A stretch of 64,000 nt of DNA from Thalassia testudinum. Taxonomy: Eukaryota; Streptophyta; Magnoliopsida; Alismatales; Hydrocharitaceae. A program made the translations under genes and the position numbers. Shown piece by piece: positions 12,040 through 22,264 of the stretch (position 1 is the first letter of the stretch; every line of letters begins with the position of its first letter). Below the pieces are notes generated by a model. It made no database searches and was not told the DNA's origin. It worked only from the letters and a program-made list of their open reading frames with translations. The stretch spans positions 96,016,001-96,080,000 of the forward strand of contig JAZHRO010000073.1 in NCBI GenBank assembly GCA_037157565.1, written 5' to 3'.

Positions 12040-13294
12040 TGTCATAGTATAGTGTAAAGAAACGGTTACCAATTTAAAATAATTTGTTGCTCGGAAATAA
12101 AAAGTTTCCCGAGGTCGAACTCAGGGAGCAATCTATAATTCCTGAAGCATATAAATTCACAATACAATGTTTTACAAAAAATAAGAAAAAGAGAGAGAGA
12201 GAGAGTGAGTGAAAATTTGCTCCTTTCTTTCTCCTTTTTCTTTTGTTCTTTCTTTCATCTTCTCTGCGGCAAACTCTTCTCTTTTCTTTTCCTTCCCTTT
12301 CTTCCTTCTCCGCTTCTTCTTCCTTTTCCTTCTTTTCTTTTCTGATTTCTTGTGCGGCAGTCTCTCTCTTTCTCTTGGCTTCTTCTTCTTATTTTCTTTT
12401 CTTTTCTACTGCTGCCTCTTCTTTTTTCTTTCTTTGCTCAGGTCCTTTTCTTTTTGCTACGGCTGTCTTCTTCTTTTCTTTTCTTTTTTGCTGCTACCTC
12501 TTCTTCTTTTCATCGACGTCTAATTCAGAAATCAGACGCCTTAACTGATCAGCCTCTCCTTTTCTTTTCTTCTTGGCTTCCTCTTCTCTTCTCCTTCCTT
12601 CCTTCTTCCTTCTTCGCTGCGCTGCTAAGTCCCGGCTACTGCTCCTGTTCTTCTTTCTTCCTTCCTACGCGCACACACAAATGTCAGCGCAAAACCTACC
12701 CCTACCCCTTCCCCGAATCTCTCTCTCTCTCTCTGAGTCTATCTTTGGGAAGCTCTCCCAGAGCCGGGTAATCGAGTCGGGTCGCGTGCCCGAGTCTAGG
12801 TGCACCGGCGTGGGTGGTGCGTGAGGAGTGCACAGGAGTGGGAAGTCGAGTCAGGTCAGATCCACATGGGTGTGTCGCGGACAAGACCTGGTGAGTAGGT
12901 GAGGGACCACACCCCAGTGCTATCGGAGCCAACCAGTCAATAGCACTTTTTCAATTTATGTATGAGCTGGTGCCCATACACTTCCGAGGTGGGACTAAAG
13001 TCCCACCTTTGATCTCGGGTGCCTGCGGAGAAGACTTCGAGCAATTGGGGCAGCAGCTGACGCTTGCGACATTAATTGAAGTTCTGGGTGTGAGCGTGAC
13101 TTCTTTCCTCGTCACCTGGAGCTCATGCCTAGAGCTGAGGTGACCTAGAGCTGCCTGCGGAGAAGCTCCTGCTACTCATTAATGGCGGCGAGGAGGGCGA
13201 AACTTGAAACACGCAAACAGCCTCACGACCATGTCAAAAAGGTCCAGGGAGGTTCGCCTAAGCGTGGCAAGTGCGGTGCGGGGTCGGCGAGTGA
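12040..13294 (-). repeat. LTR fragment I (R/U5 part), minus strand
   Basis: Read on the minus strand this ends at 12040 with a U5 block (ttcgacctcggg, near 12110) like that of G. The block at 12890-13060, with the GTGGGAC...GTCCCAC repeat, matches LTR H at 20-170. Between them (12210-12720) lies an extreme pyrimidine-rich stretch, which is purine in the RNA sense, matching the shorter purine tract of G at 9655-9840. No TATA or LTR start is present, so the U3 is lost at about 13294. The Ser/Phe/Leu-rich frames at 12209-12824 are translations of the pyrimidine tract and are not proteins. Confidence 0.7.
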
Positions 13295-13999
13295 TTGAAG
13301 TCACGACCCGTTGACTTCACCTATTTTGAGTCTGTCTTCCATGGGATCCGCGAAAAATTTGCATACCATCAGATTTTGTGCCTATTTGAGTGGAACTTTT
13401 ATGCGGGTTCCAAGCATAGCTGCATTTCCGGTGTTGATCCAATGGCCTGTCACCTATTTTATGCCAATCTCAAAGATATAGGTGAAGGCTCCAACATTGA
13501 GTTGACCTCGAATGTCTACGAGATAGAGGTTCTGGTCACTGTGGACATTTTGATGGAGATTCTTAGCAGTCCTTCAGTTGGACCTACTTTTCTTGAGTTA
13601 CATCAACAGACTCAGTCCGATACTACCAGGGAGACCCTGCTCACTCCCTCTCATTTTGACTTGGGCCATCCTACCAAGTCACCCTTTTTTGGACATTTGC
13701 CTCACTTTCTGAATCGTGTTTTCTTATGGAACTTTATGTCCAAGTCCACATCTTTTGAAAATCGCCCTGGTATAATGCTAATCACCGTCTATGCCTTTAT
13801 GAAGAACAAATGGTTTAATTGGAACAATTTGATTCTTTATCTTATGAGTAAACCGCCCAGCAGCTCCTTCCAGTTTGGGACACTTTTATCCCATATCTTT
13901 CTTCATTTCAGTGTACCCATGGACATCAATCATAAACAGTTTATCACTCATGCCTCCATTTTTGACAAACTTACTATTGCGAAGACGGAGCAAGCATAG
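13295..13999 (+). pseudogene. ORF resembling the 'putative plant transposon protein' family (element L)
   Basis: This is an open frame of about 234 codons without an ATG at its start (the first codon is TTG), so the true N-terminus is lost at the junction with LTR fragment I. The central part (about residues 50-95), with MACHLFYANLKDIGE and a VDILMEIL helix, resembles the core of the plant-specific family annotated as 'putative plant transposon protein' (Pfam calls it Transposase_32). No DDE triad, reverse transcriptase or zinc finger is visible, and the biochemical role of that family is unknown to me. It ends at TAG 13997-13999; a related Gln/Pro-rich tail follows at 14180. It lies upstream of copia-like polypurine tracts and an LTR, so it appears to be the cargo of element L. 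The family call is from memory of family style. Confidence 0.5.
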
Positions 14000-14179
14000 G
14001 GAGCTCACAATGAGGGTGCACCACTAGAGCATACCACAATACCTTCTTCATTCCTACCTTATGAGCACTTCACTACGACATGTCCACCTTCAGTGAGACC
14101 TTCACCCTTTTTCTACGATCAGGACTAGAGCCTCTTGGACAAACAGATTTCAAGCAAGGACTTTGTCACTATTTAGGAT

Positions 14180-14509
14180 GTGACCAATGGTATTTCTCTG
14201 ATGATGCATAAGCAGAGAGAGACAGACATGGTTATGATGAGGCATGGGCATCATGTATTAGATTACCTGAATGCTCAAAGTCAGTTTTTGGATAGACTTG
14301 GAGAGTTTGTTCAAAGCATTCAGCAGCAGCTTCACCGACCTCCTCAACCTTGTCATTCGACTACCATGCCTTCTGCAGCACCTCCTCCTCCTACTTTATC
14401 AGCTTCATTAGCAGCACCACCAACTGACCAGCAGGTTACTCCTCCTCCCAGGATATCCAGGCATTCAACATCACGATCGTCAGCTCAGCGATGCCTTTGC
14501 CTTGGTTAG
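14180..14509 (+). pseudogene. Gln/Pro-rich C-terminal continuation of the element L protein
   Basis: The frame contains a predicted helix (FLDRLGEFVQSIQQQL) followed by a Pro/Ala/Thr/Ser-rich tail with PPPPTL and TPPPRIS stretches. A helical segment plus a disordered Pro-rich tail is common downstream of the plant transposon-protein core. It is separated from 13999 by stops at 13999 and near 14128 and 14177, so the gene is broken. Confidence 0.45.
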
Positions 14510-14908
14510 CCTGCATCATTTGAGAGATTAGACTCACTAGATCTTTAGCTAGATACCGATCTTCAGAGCACCATGGGCGCATTTATGGCAACGTTAGATG
14601 CTTACTTGTTATATTTGCTTTCATTTTTTTTATGGCATGTATCAGTTTATTCTAGACTCAGTTCTATGTTATCTTTTCTAATCATTTTATTATGAAGATT
14701 GCATGAATATTATCTCCTTTAGTTATATTAATAGCTCTCTCAATGCATGTAATTATATTGATGCTAATATTACTTGCTTAAGGGTGAGTTAATTGTGAAA
14801 TAACCAGCATCACATTTACTTTTTGTTGAAATAAAAAGGGGGAAATATTATGCAAAGTTATTTTCAAATTCATAATTATAATTTTGTTGTCATCAAAAAG
14901 GTGGAGAA
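14510..14908 (+). other. 3' non-coding stretch of element L with two polypurine tracts
   Basis: The stretch is AT-rich with no coding signal. Purine runs AAAAAGGGGGAAA (14834-14846) and AAAAAGGTGGAGA (14895-14907) lie in it; the second directly precedes the LTR start at 14909. The tracts match the AAAAAGGGGGAGA form of element C and of copia elements generally. Confidence 0.7.
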
Positions 14909-15916
14909 TGTAAGCACCTCTATTTTGATGCACCAAAATTATGTTTATTGCTAAGACTAACATTTCAGGACTATCTTGGATTGAGGCCTTTGTTCAAGAC
15001 ACAAGTTCAGATAGTTTCTTATGTGCATCTTTTTCATTTATTTGAGTCTATGACTTTATTGTAAGCAACCTCAAATAAAACTCAAAAATGATTTTTTTTG
15101 CATATATTTTCAAAACCAAATTTTAAGGTTATTGATCAACCAAACCTATTAATTGATCGACCAAAACACTTTAATTGACCAACCTACTTATCTGATCGAT
15201 CAAATCAGTCCATTTTAGGAAGTTGTGAAAAATACTCTTGATCGACCAACCAAGCTAATTGATAGATCAACATTCTTAATTGATCAACCAAAGTACTTTT
15301 TGATCGACTAATTAACCTTAATTGATCAACCAATTTTGTTTCCTATTCAAGCAAAACTTTTTATATAAATAGAGGTCGTACTCAACCCTTTCATCAACAA
15401 CATTCAAAGAGAAAAACCACCTCTCATAGTTAAACTTCTCGTGCTTATTTCCAAATGTCATTGCACCCTATTCTTCACGTGCTTCGAAAAGAACAATGCC
15501 TCGAACCTCTACAAAAAATTGATTTGATTATTTATTGAGGCTCCATAGAAGTTATTCTTATTTTATTATATTGTTGTTTTGATTTATAGATCCCAAGCCT
15601 GTTTGGAAGATCCGTGGTTGTAGTTTTTGCTTCTCAGAATAAAAGAGAAAGGTTTGTAATAGGTTGTGCCACCCTCGTCCAAGTGGTGCAAATAGTGGAT
15701 TGACTAGCTTGTACTAGTCAGAAAAATCCTAAGATGGGAGGCTTAGGTAGTGATTTTTACCCAGATTGGGTTAGTGATTTTTACCCAGATTGGGTTTCCA
15801 CTATAAATCAGGTGTACTCTTTGCATGAATCTCTATTGTTTTATTTTCTAATCTGATTTATATTTTCAAAGTAATACTATGCACCCCTCCCCTCCAGTAT
15901 TTAGTTGCGATTCACA
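14909..15916 (+). repeat. 3' LTR of element L, copia-like
   Basis: The LTR starts TGTAAGCACC after a polypurine tract and ends near ...GATTCACA at 15914-15916. The U3 (15120-15345) holds about eight degenerate copies of TTGATCGACCAA. The TATA box is TATATAAATAG at about 15362-15372. The transcribed part contains 'acccagattgggtttccac' (near 15785), the same block seen in C on the other strand, supporting a Ty1/copia origin. A 24-bp unit is perfectly duplicated in tandem at 15748-15771 and 15772-15795. No second LTR copy of this family was found. Confidence 0.72.
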
Positions 15917-16536
15917 GGATATTCTCCAACCTTTAGGGTCCCCACTCCATCCACAAGCATACGCACACACACAAGCCTACATGTGTGTAGGCACGCATGC
16001 GTGTGCATGTGGGATGTGTTTTGCATTGGAAATCATCCATCGACTGGGTTGAATTTGGCTTGAAATAAGAAGGCTTTGACTTGCTTACTTAAGACATTAG
16101 TGGCTTGTATAAGACGTCTGATGGTTGAGAATAAGCACAGATACCAAGGTTTTGTGGTGCTTAGTTTAAAATAATTTTTTTATCCTTATATTCAAGTCTT
16201 TTTGACTCATTGGAAACTTCAATTTTGTATATACATTGAATCATAATTCACTATGTATTATTTTTTGTGAATCAGATTATTTGTGCTCATTTTTATGTTG
16301 ATTAATGGTTGAATCTCAGAACTCACACTTTTCAAGCTTTACAAATTTAAGTGTCGATTTGCCACTTTCTTCTCTATACTACAACGCGTATTTTAAACAC
16401 AACTTTAGTGCGAACAACAACAGTCCCCCAAGAGCACATGCGTGTTTCCTCTCTCCCTTCTAGGGTTTGGCAAGTCCCTATGTGCACCGCCACGCGACCT
16501 CAATGGCACACCCTCCTCCTGCCCCAGCTTCTTCCT
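15917..16536. other. Unassigned DNA with a CA/TG-rich patch
   Basis: No gene is recognised. At 15955-16015 there is alternating purine-pyrimidine sequence (CACACACAC, then TGTGTG, then GCACGCATGCGTGTGC), which could adopt Z-DNA or a cruciform. A single AAGACGTCTGATGG occurs at about 16107, resembling the arrayed motif of LTR C. Confidence 0.4.
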
Positions 16537-16737
16537 CTACGTGCTTCGCCTATGCCTAGGCCCTCCACACGCTAGGCACATGATAGCATTGTGGCACACA
16601 ACAGCTACATGTGCCCTTTCCCTACACCTAAAGCAAAGCACGTCTCCATCGAACCCACGTAGACCTCTTCCTCCCATATCGCTGCCCGTCCTGCCACTCT
16701 CCACTCTCCAACCACTAGGACCCCCATCAACTGCCAA
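16537..16737 (-). pseudogene. Double CCHC zinc-knuckle fragment
   Basis: Read on the minus strand, the frame contains a complete CX2CX4HX4C knuckle (CFRCRERAHVAVVC), six residues later a second one, CLACGGPRHRRST, whose last Cys position is a TAG stop at 16537-16539. Paired knuckles of this spacing occur in plant LINE ORF1 proteins and in retroelement-derived zinc-knuckle families, and would bind nucleic acid. The overlapping plus-strand frame at 16442-16864 is Pro/Ser/Leu rich and I take it as the shadow. Which element it belonged to is not clear. Confidence 0.5.
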
Positions 16738-16839
16738 TCCTCTTCATCCTCCCTCTTGGTGCCATCGCTCGACTCTCTTCTACCCGTCTTCACCGATTCC
16801 AGCCCTCTCCCCACAAGCAGCCATCCCCTTGGTCAAGCG

Positions 16840-17540
16840 AAATTTTGGTGGTAGGCTATACTGAACCTCAATTTAGTTCCAAATGCCTAGTACAATCCTC
16901 CACAGAACTGGGAGGTAAACCTACAATATGTATTTGATATAATTTCCTTATGAACTCTATGAAGATGCATGATCTCTCGAACATATAGATCAACCAACTA
17001 TGTACGATCATAAGTGACTTAGATCTGCAAAAATTGCATAGTCTTTGTTAGCTTGTTAATAATCACCTAGATAGTGTCGTGACTCCTCTCAATAAGTGGC
17101 AATCCAACCACTAGGTTCATCATGACACTCTCCGACTTCCATTTAGGTATGGGAAGGGGATGGAGTGGGCTTGTAGGCATTTAATGCTAAGCCTTTACAT
17201 GCTGAAAAATCAAGCATAATTTAACGTATTCTCCAACATCTTTCTTCATCTTGCACCACTATAAATCTCTCCCCTAATCATGATATATCATATTATTCCC
17301 ATGATGGATAGAATATTACAAACTATGGGCCTCTACTAACAAATCTCTGCAAAGTATATTCTCTTGAGGAACACATATCCATCCATGTAGCCTTAGCATC
17401 CCGTCCACATGGATGAAGTCCTCCAGATGTCCATCTAAAAGCTAATCACGGAGTCCTTATAAGTTTGGATCTTTCACCTATCACTCCATAATTCAACTAA
17501 TAATCATAGGACGTAATCGTCTCATCAGTTTTACTAGTTT
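16840..17540 (-). pseudogene. Chromovirus (Ty3/gypsy) integrase fragment
   Basis: Read on the minus strand in shifting frames, the conserved order of a Del/Tekay-like chromovirus integrase can be followed: a KRIYFAEI-like block (17340-17370), the HHCC region, a degraded PIPEWKWE block near 17130, then NLVVGLPLIERSHDTIWVII (17120-17060), the LVDLYVREIMHLH block (16995-16955) and RFTSQFCGGL (16920-16890). Many stops interrupt it and the third catalytic region is missing because the sequence breaks at about 16840. Integrases of this type join retrotransposon cDNA to the host chromosome. It is unrelated to the Athila integrases of A and F and shows that a third Ty3 lineage was present here. Confidence 0.8.
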
Positions 17541-17759
17541 CAAATGTCCTATTATATTCATATTTAATTACTTAACTGCTACATAATTATTGCTAGTTTG
17601 AGGGTAAGTTAGGTCATATTGCATTGCATTAGGTTAGATTACTCATATTGCATCATTTTATAAATATTACTTTTTTATGGGTATGCTTACAATTTTTCCA
17701 TTACTTATATTTGGTTCCTTGATATGATTTGTTTACATATTTGTAGGTACCAGGTCAGG
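17541..17759. other. Short AT-rich unassigned spacer
   Basis: I see no coding signal or terminal repeat. The start of LTR M may lie anywhere in this stretch. Confidence 0.35.
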
Positions 17760-19356
17760 AACTATTTGGAGTGCCACAATCACGTAGAATGGCGTTGATC
17801 TTATTTGTGTAGATTGGGCTGGACCTATTTCCTAAACCTTAGCCAACTTAACCCTTAGAACTAGCCTATTTAGGAGCCCAATTTTTCACACCCAATAGCC
17901 ACCTAACCTAGCCCAATTTCGCTATAGGTTGGTTGGCTACCACACCATAATTTCTCACCTTAATGGACAACCAAACATTGGATTTAATTAACCTATTAAA
18001 CCATTTTCCTAGCCTAGTCTTAAATCCCTTTCAAAAAACCTAAGTCTAGCTAATCCTTATCCCTTCCCTTCTACCTTGTTGGTCGTCCCTTAGCCTCTAG
18101 AAAGACCATCTTGAATGGCCAATTAATGGCCTTAATCTTAGCCTTTGAGCCTAGATCCTAGGGTCCTAAATTTGCCAATGAAACCTTATTCCTAAATCCA
18201 CCTAAAACCATCCTGTTGGACAACCGTATATCCCTTCCTTTCCACCCTAATAGCTGGCCATAATGTGCCTTTGCCTTCACCATTAGCTCATGATTCTATG
18301 GCATATATCTCCCTTCCAAAACCCTATCCTAATCTCCTCCTAAAGTAACCCTAGCTGACCACATAAGATGTTACATCCAACATCCAATGGCCCACATTCC
18401 TTGCCTTCATGGTCAGCCAAGTACACCCAACAACCATATTATATGGCCTGCCATGTTGCTCTTAATCTTGTTCCTTGATCTCTCTTTTGATGCCTCTTAG
18501 CCGTCCATTGATTCCAACAAAGCCTAACCTCACCTATCCACCAATCTTTGCTTCCTAGCCCTTGATTCCTTAGACTAAATCCTAGCCATCCATTCCGAGA
18601 CCAAAAGCCTCTATAGATAGGGCCTATGGCTGGCCCCCCCCTCTTCATTCTTCACCTTATTCTTCTCTACTACCTCCCTTCAACATCTGGACATCCACTA
18701 CTCTATTAGCATCTATGCTTCCTACTGATTCTCTGCCTTTAGCTTGATGCATCTATTTGGGCAAGAAGGCTAGAAGGATCCCTCCATCACCTTCTCAGTG
18801 CTTCTGCACCTGCGACTTTCCTTCTTTTTAGTCACTTTCCTACTTGTAGTTCTAGTTAGATTCTAGTTACTATAATTATTCTAGTTGTATTTTAGTTACT
18901 ATTATTTGTTCTAGTTGTTTTCAAGCATTTATCCAGTTGTAAGATTGACTTTTTATTAGTAATAAAGTTCTTATTTCCTGTTTACATTCTTGTGTCTTTC
19001 TTTATTTACTTGCATTAGTTTATTTATTGTCGTATTTCTTTCTGTAATTAGGTTTCACATTCTGATTCCATTCATTTCTGTATTCTCACTTGTAGTCATA
19101 GTTTCATAATCGTCTCTCTAGCATTTGCTTGCTTATTCAAATGTACAAAAGATCTTAAAATATAAAAATACCAAAAATATTTTTCCATTGAGCAATTTGG
19201 ATACAATTGTTACTCCATTATGCCTCCTTGTGAGCAACTTAGACTCCCATCTTTCATTGCGAAAACTCATTCAAGTTCGATCTTACAAATTCAAAACTTT
19301 CGCATCTTTTGAACTACAATGACACCTTTCTATTGTATACGGATTAGCATGTTCAA
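17760..19356 (+). repeat. 5' LTR of element M (left boundary uncertain)
   Basis: The right end is fixed by a primer site at 19362. A TATA-like box (CTATAGATAG) is at 18611-18620, followed by a C/T-rich start region. AATAAA is at 18961-18966 before 'cctgtttacattcttg'. The U5 block 'cctccttgtgagcaacttagactccc' near 19225 is the equivalent of 'cctccttgtgttcgaccc' in A. The U3 consists of Leu/Pro/Thr-biased low-complexity DNA ('cctagcc', 'taacccta'). No TG start could be fixed and there is no second copy in the window. Confidence 0.6.
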
Positions 19357-19361
19357 GTTTT

Positions 19362-19381
19362 TGGCACTATTGTCAGGGTGG
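19362..19381 (+). other. Primer binding site of element M
   Basis: TGGCACTATTGTCAGGGTGG is a mutated form of the Asp-tRNA-type site (TGGCACCGTTGTCGGGAGG in A); the changes are mostly C to T or G to A. Confidence 0.75.
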
Positions 19382-20690
19382 CATAACTCAGTTGCGTTGG
19401 TTTTCATTTCACACTCTCTAATTTGGTACTAACCCTGGTTTATTTTGATTTATTTATGGTGTGTAAGAATTGAAGATTACTAAAGAAGAAGTGCATCAGG
19501 ACTATATGATGGTGAAGACCTAGGGTAACACTGAGTTTCTCTCTCCTCCTTGAGTTAGTTTATGCATATATATAAGAAAAAAAATTTTAAAAATCAAACT
19601 CTATAAAATTTGTGTGGTTTGTGTTTATTTGACCCACAGCTAAAAACCTACACTATTCTAAACTTGTATTAGACTTTTGTATGTGATTTCAAAATCTAAT
19701 CTGAGTTATTGGAGCATCAGAAAAATATGAAATTCGATCTAAAGTGTTAGGAACAAACCCACTAAATTTGGAACGAAAATTCGTTATATATTATTCTTAA
19801 AAATTCGTTAACTGGCAGTGATTTGACTAAAAGCAAAATAGGAGAAATATGGGTTCCCATATTTTTCCTAATTTCTATACTCCAAATCCCTTAAAATTTG
19901 TTGAACTCGATTTCTAATTGAATTTGCCATCTCCGAAAAAAAATTAGCAAAATTTTCTAATCTCTACAAGTTGCCTAATTATCTAATTTTCTAACTCAAG
20001 GTATTTTCTACTTGATCTGACTTATAAAGTCTATAAAAATTATTAATAGCCCTAAAAAAATTTTGAAAAAAATATTTCCTTGAACAATCCTCAGTGGGGC
20101 AAGTAAAGATAGAATTGCTTGCTTGTTTGAGGCAGGCTTGCCCCATTTAGACATAAAATTAGTTCACCCAATCCCTGAAATGGACTACAAGTTGCATGCT
20201 TAGGGGAACCACTCTAGGGTTTTCCATATAGTAAACACAAATAACAATGTTTGAATACTAAAGTAACATATCTACACTCATGTTTGCAAAACTTTGTGTG
20301 CCATAGAACTTGGACTAAATCAATAATAAGCAAACCGTAAAATCTGAGTTTAGTAAGGCTAGACTTTAAATTCTGTTGATATCAAATTAAAGATCGTGCT
20401 TGCCACTGTACTTACACTGATTAATTGATTAACAAGGGCAAACACCCCCTAATGCCCATTACATTCCAAAAGCACGAAGATCCTAGACCTTAAAATAGAG
20501 TAGATGTGCCTTAAGCAAGATAATTTACTCTTGGGTGTATAGGCATATTTATAGGCAAATTCCATCTGTCTCTATCAGTACATAACTTGGTTTCAAGCTG
20601 AGGGGTGCCCAATTTAGCACTAGTTTGGCTAACAACAGTTTCAACCGATGGTAGCAAAACTCGTGTTAAGTTCCCACACTGGACCCCCTT
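19382..20690 (+). other. Leader of element M
   Basis: There is no open frame of note. Blocks near 20430-20530 ('cccattacattcc...agcacgaagatcctagaccttaaaa') match the leader of A at about 43025-43090, supporting an Athila-like leader. Confidence 0.6.
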
Positions 20691-21236
20691 TTGACACCTA
20701 ACTATGGCAATGTCAAGGACACCTTCTCATACCTTAGGCCCACCCTAGCAAATCTTGAGACCCACCTTAGCCATGTGCAAGAGGAGCTAAGGAATCTCAA
20801 TGAGCAGCTTGCATTCATTGAGGTTGCCAAGTGTGATGCCATTCAGGAGCTCGTAGAGACTAAGAAATACATATAGGAGAGTATTGACAACAACAAGGCC
20901 AATGCAGTGACCAAACTAGTGGAAGAATAGAATGCTATTGTAATTGTGGAGAAGAATGGGAAGAAACCTGAAGTGGTGTTGATAGTAGTACTCAAGTGGA
21001 ACAAGTAGTGGTGGTGGAGGAGCCAATCGAGAGCAACTCATAAGAGAAAAATATAGAAGTGAAGGGTAAAGAAGAAGAAGAAGCAAAGAATAATGATAAT
21101 AATCTCCTACTAAAGAAGAGAATTGAGGAAGTAGAGGCCAAGTAGGAGGAGCTCACTTTGAAGCTTATGATCAAGGTAGAGGAGTTGGAACGGAATAGAG
21201 AAGAGGCAGCCCATTTGTAGAGGAAGGTATGCAACT
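20691..21236 (+). pseudogene. Coiled-coil protein remnant of element M
   Basis: A frame beginning at 20691 (61 codons) continues through TAG stops near 20874 and 20926 and at least one frameshift to about 21236. Its composition is Glu/Lys/Leu/Val rich with heptad-like spacing (LETHLSHVQEELRNLNEQL, later KKRIEEVEAK and KVEELERNREEAAHL), which predicts long coiled coils. No known domain is visible. Its position after a primer site and leader is where gag normally starts, so it may be a divergent gag or a captured host fragment. Several stops are TAG in place of a likely CAG. Confidence 0.5.
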
Positions 21237-21862
21237 TAACATTCATTTCATATATAATAACCAATTTATAATACATCGATTAAATTAATAATTTATTATC
21301 TAAACTAATTTTTATTAATTACATATTGATAATTACTAAAATAGCATAATACACAAATCAATGTATTCACACATTATTTCAATTACGTAAAAATAATTAT
21401 ATATTTAACATACTCTATCATAACATTATTTATATAAATAATCACCAATATATAATACAAACACAACAAATATAACTATCACAACCGCCTTCATGTTTAG
21501 AAATATCTTAAAAGTAAAGAAACATACATTGCAACGCGTTTTGCAACATGTGGAGTAAGGGAGCGTGATGGGACACTGTATGTGACAATTTCAACTTGTG
21601 TGTTTTTGCTTTCCATAAGACGAAAATCAAAATATACCCGTTGAAAATGAAAATACACTGGTATGCTTTAGCTTTCCACTGATGGAAAATGGGTTTTCAC
21701 TTGAAAAGTGGAATGTGGCTTTTCATCTCTGGGCTTTGGGGTTAGGGTTTTTGTTTAGGGTTTAGGATTTAGGGTTTTTAAAAAGTGGTTTTACCTATGA
21801 CAAATGATTTTTCACTTGGAAAGTGATTTTTCAACTTTAGATTTGAGGTTTAGTTTTATGGC
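21237..21862. other. AT-rich DNA, then GGAAAAGTG/TTTAGGG-rich repeats
   Basis: 21240-21530 is very AT-rich without signal. 21575-21860 contains several copies of 'ttttcacttgraaagtg' and 'ttccactgatggaaaa' in both orientations, which fold into imperfect hairpins. At 21738-21780 there are four degenerate units of the plant telomere repeat (TTTAGGG). I see no gene. Confidence 0.5.
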
Positions 21863-22213
21863 TTAGGATTTAAGGAACCTAACAATGTTGGTGAGGTCTA
21901 AGGATGCACTACTTACAATATCAATGACGTAGAGGAAGCGTTCAGTCCCATCACTACGATCGAAGACATTGACATGGTCGACATTGATGGCAATGAGGAT
22001 AAGTTGGCAAAAGTTGTTGCTTTGACGAGGAAGGGATGCATATTGGTTGTAAAAGACCATAACTTGCAGCATGTTCCTTGTAGCATGAGTAGGCAGGATA
22101 ATGACGGGGATGTTGACTAGTGAAGGAAGCAAATAATAGCAAGTAGAAATGAGGGAAGTATGGGGGTCAAGAGTATGCACAAATTCAAAGGGGCGTACAC
22201 ACACTCCATGCAA
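21863..22213 (-). CDS. Unrecognised 116-codon ORF
   Basis: An ATG-started minus-strand frame encodes a hydrophobic, Ile/Val/Leu-rich protein. I recognise no family. It sits between repeat DNA and the broken edge of LTR B (22265). The opposite strand also reads open for much of this stretch (an acidic peptide with IEDIDMVDIDGNEDKL), so the minus frame may be a shadow. No promoter or polyadenylation signal is evident. It could be a residue of the target DNA or part of another retroelement. Confidence 0.2.
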   Translation of the reverse strand: MHGVCVRPFEFVHTLDPHTSLISTCYYLLPSLVNIPVIILPTHATRNMLQVMVFYNQYASLPRQSNNFCQLILIAINVDHVNVFDRSDGTERFLYVIDIVSSASLDLTNIVRFLKS

Positions 22214-22264
22214 AAAGTCTTTTCTTGATGTTCAATTTTAACTTTAAACTTACCTAGATAGTTA

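Noticed and set aside
12209..12824. Overlapping Ser/Phe/Leu-rich frames
   Set aside because: All are translations of a pyrimidine tract inside LTR fragment I; three frames are open at once and none has a domain.
16442..16864. 140-codon plus-strand Pro/Ser-rich frame
   Set aside because: It overlaps the minus-strand zinc-knuckle reading, which has spaced Cys and His residues; the plus frame shows only composition bias.
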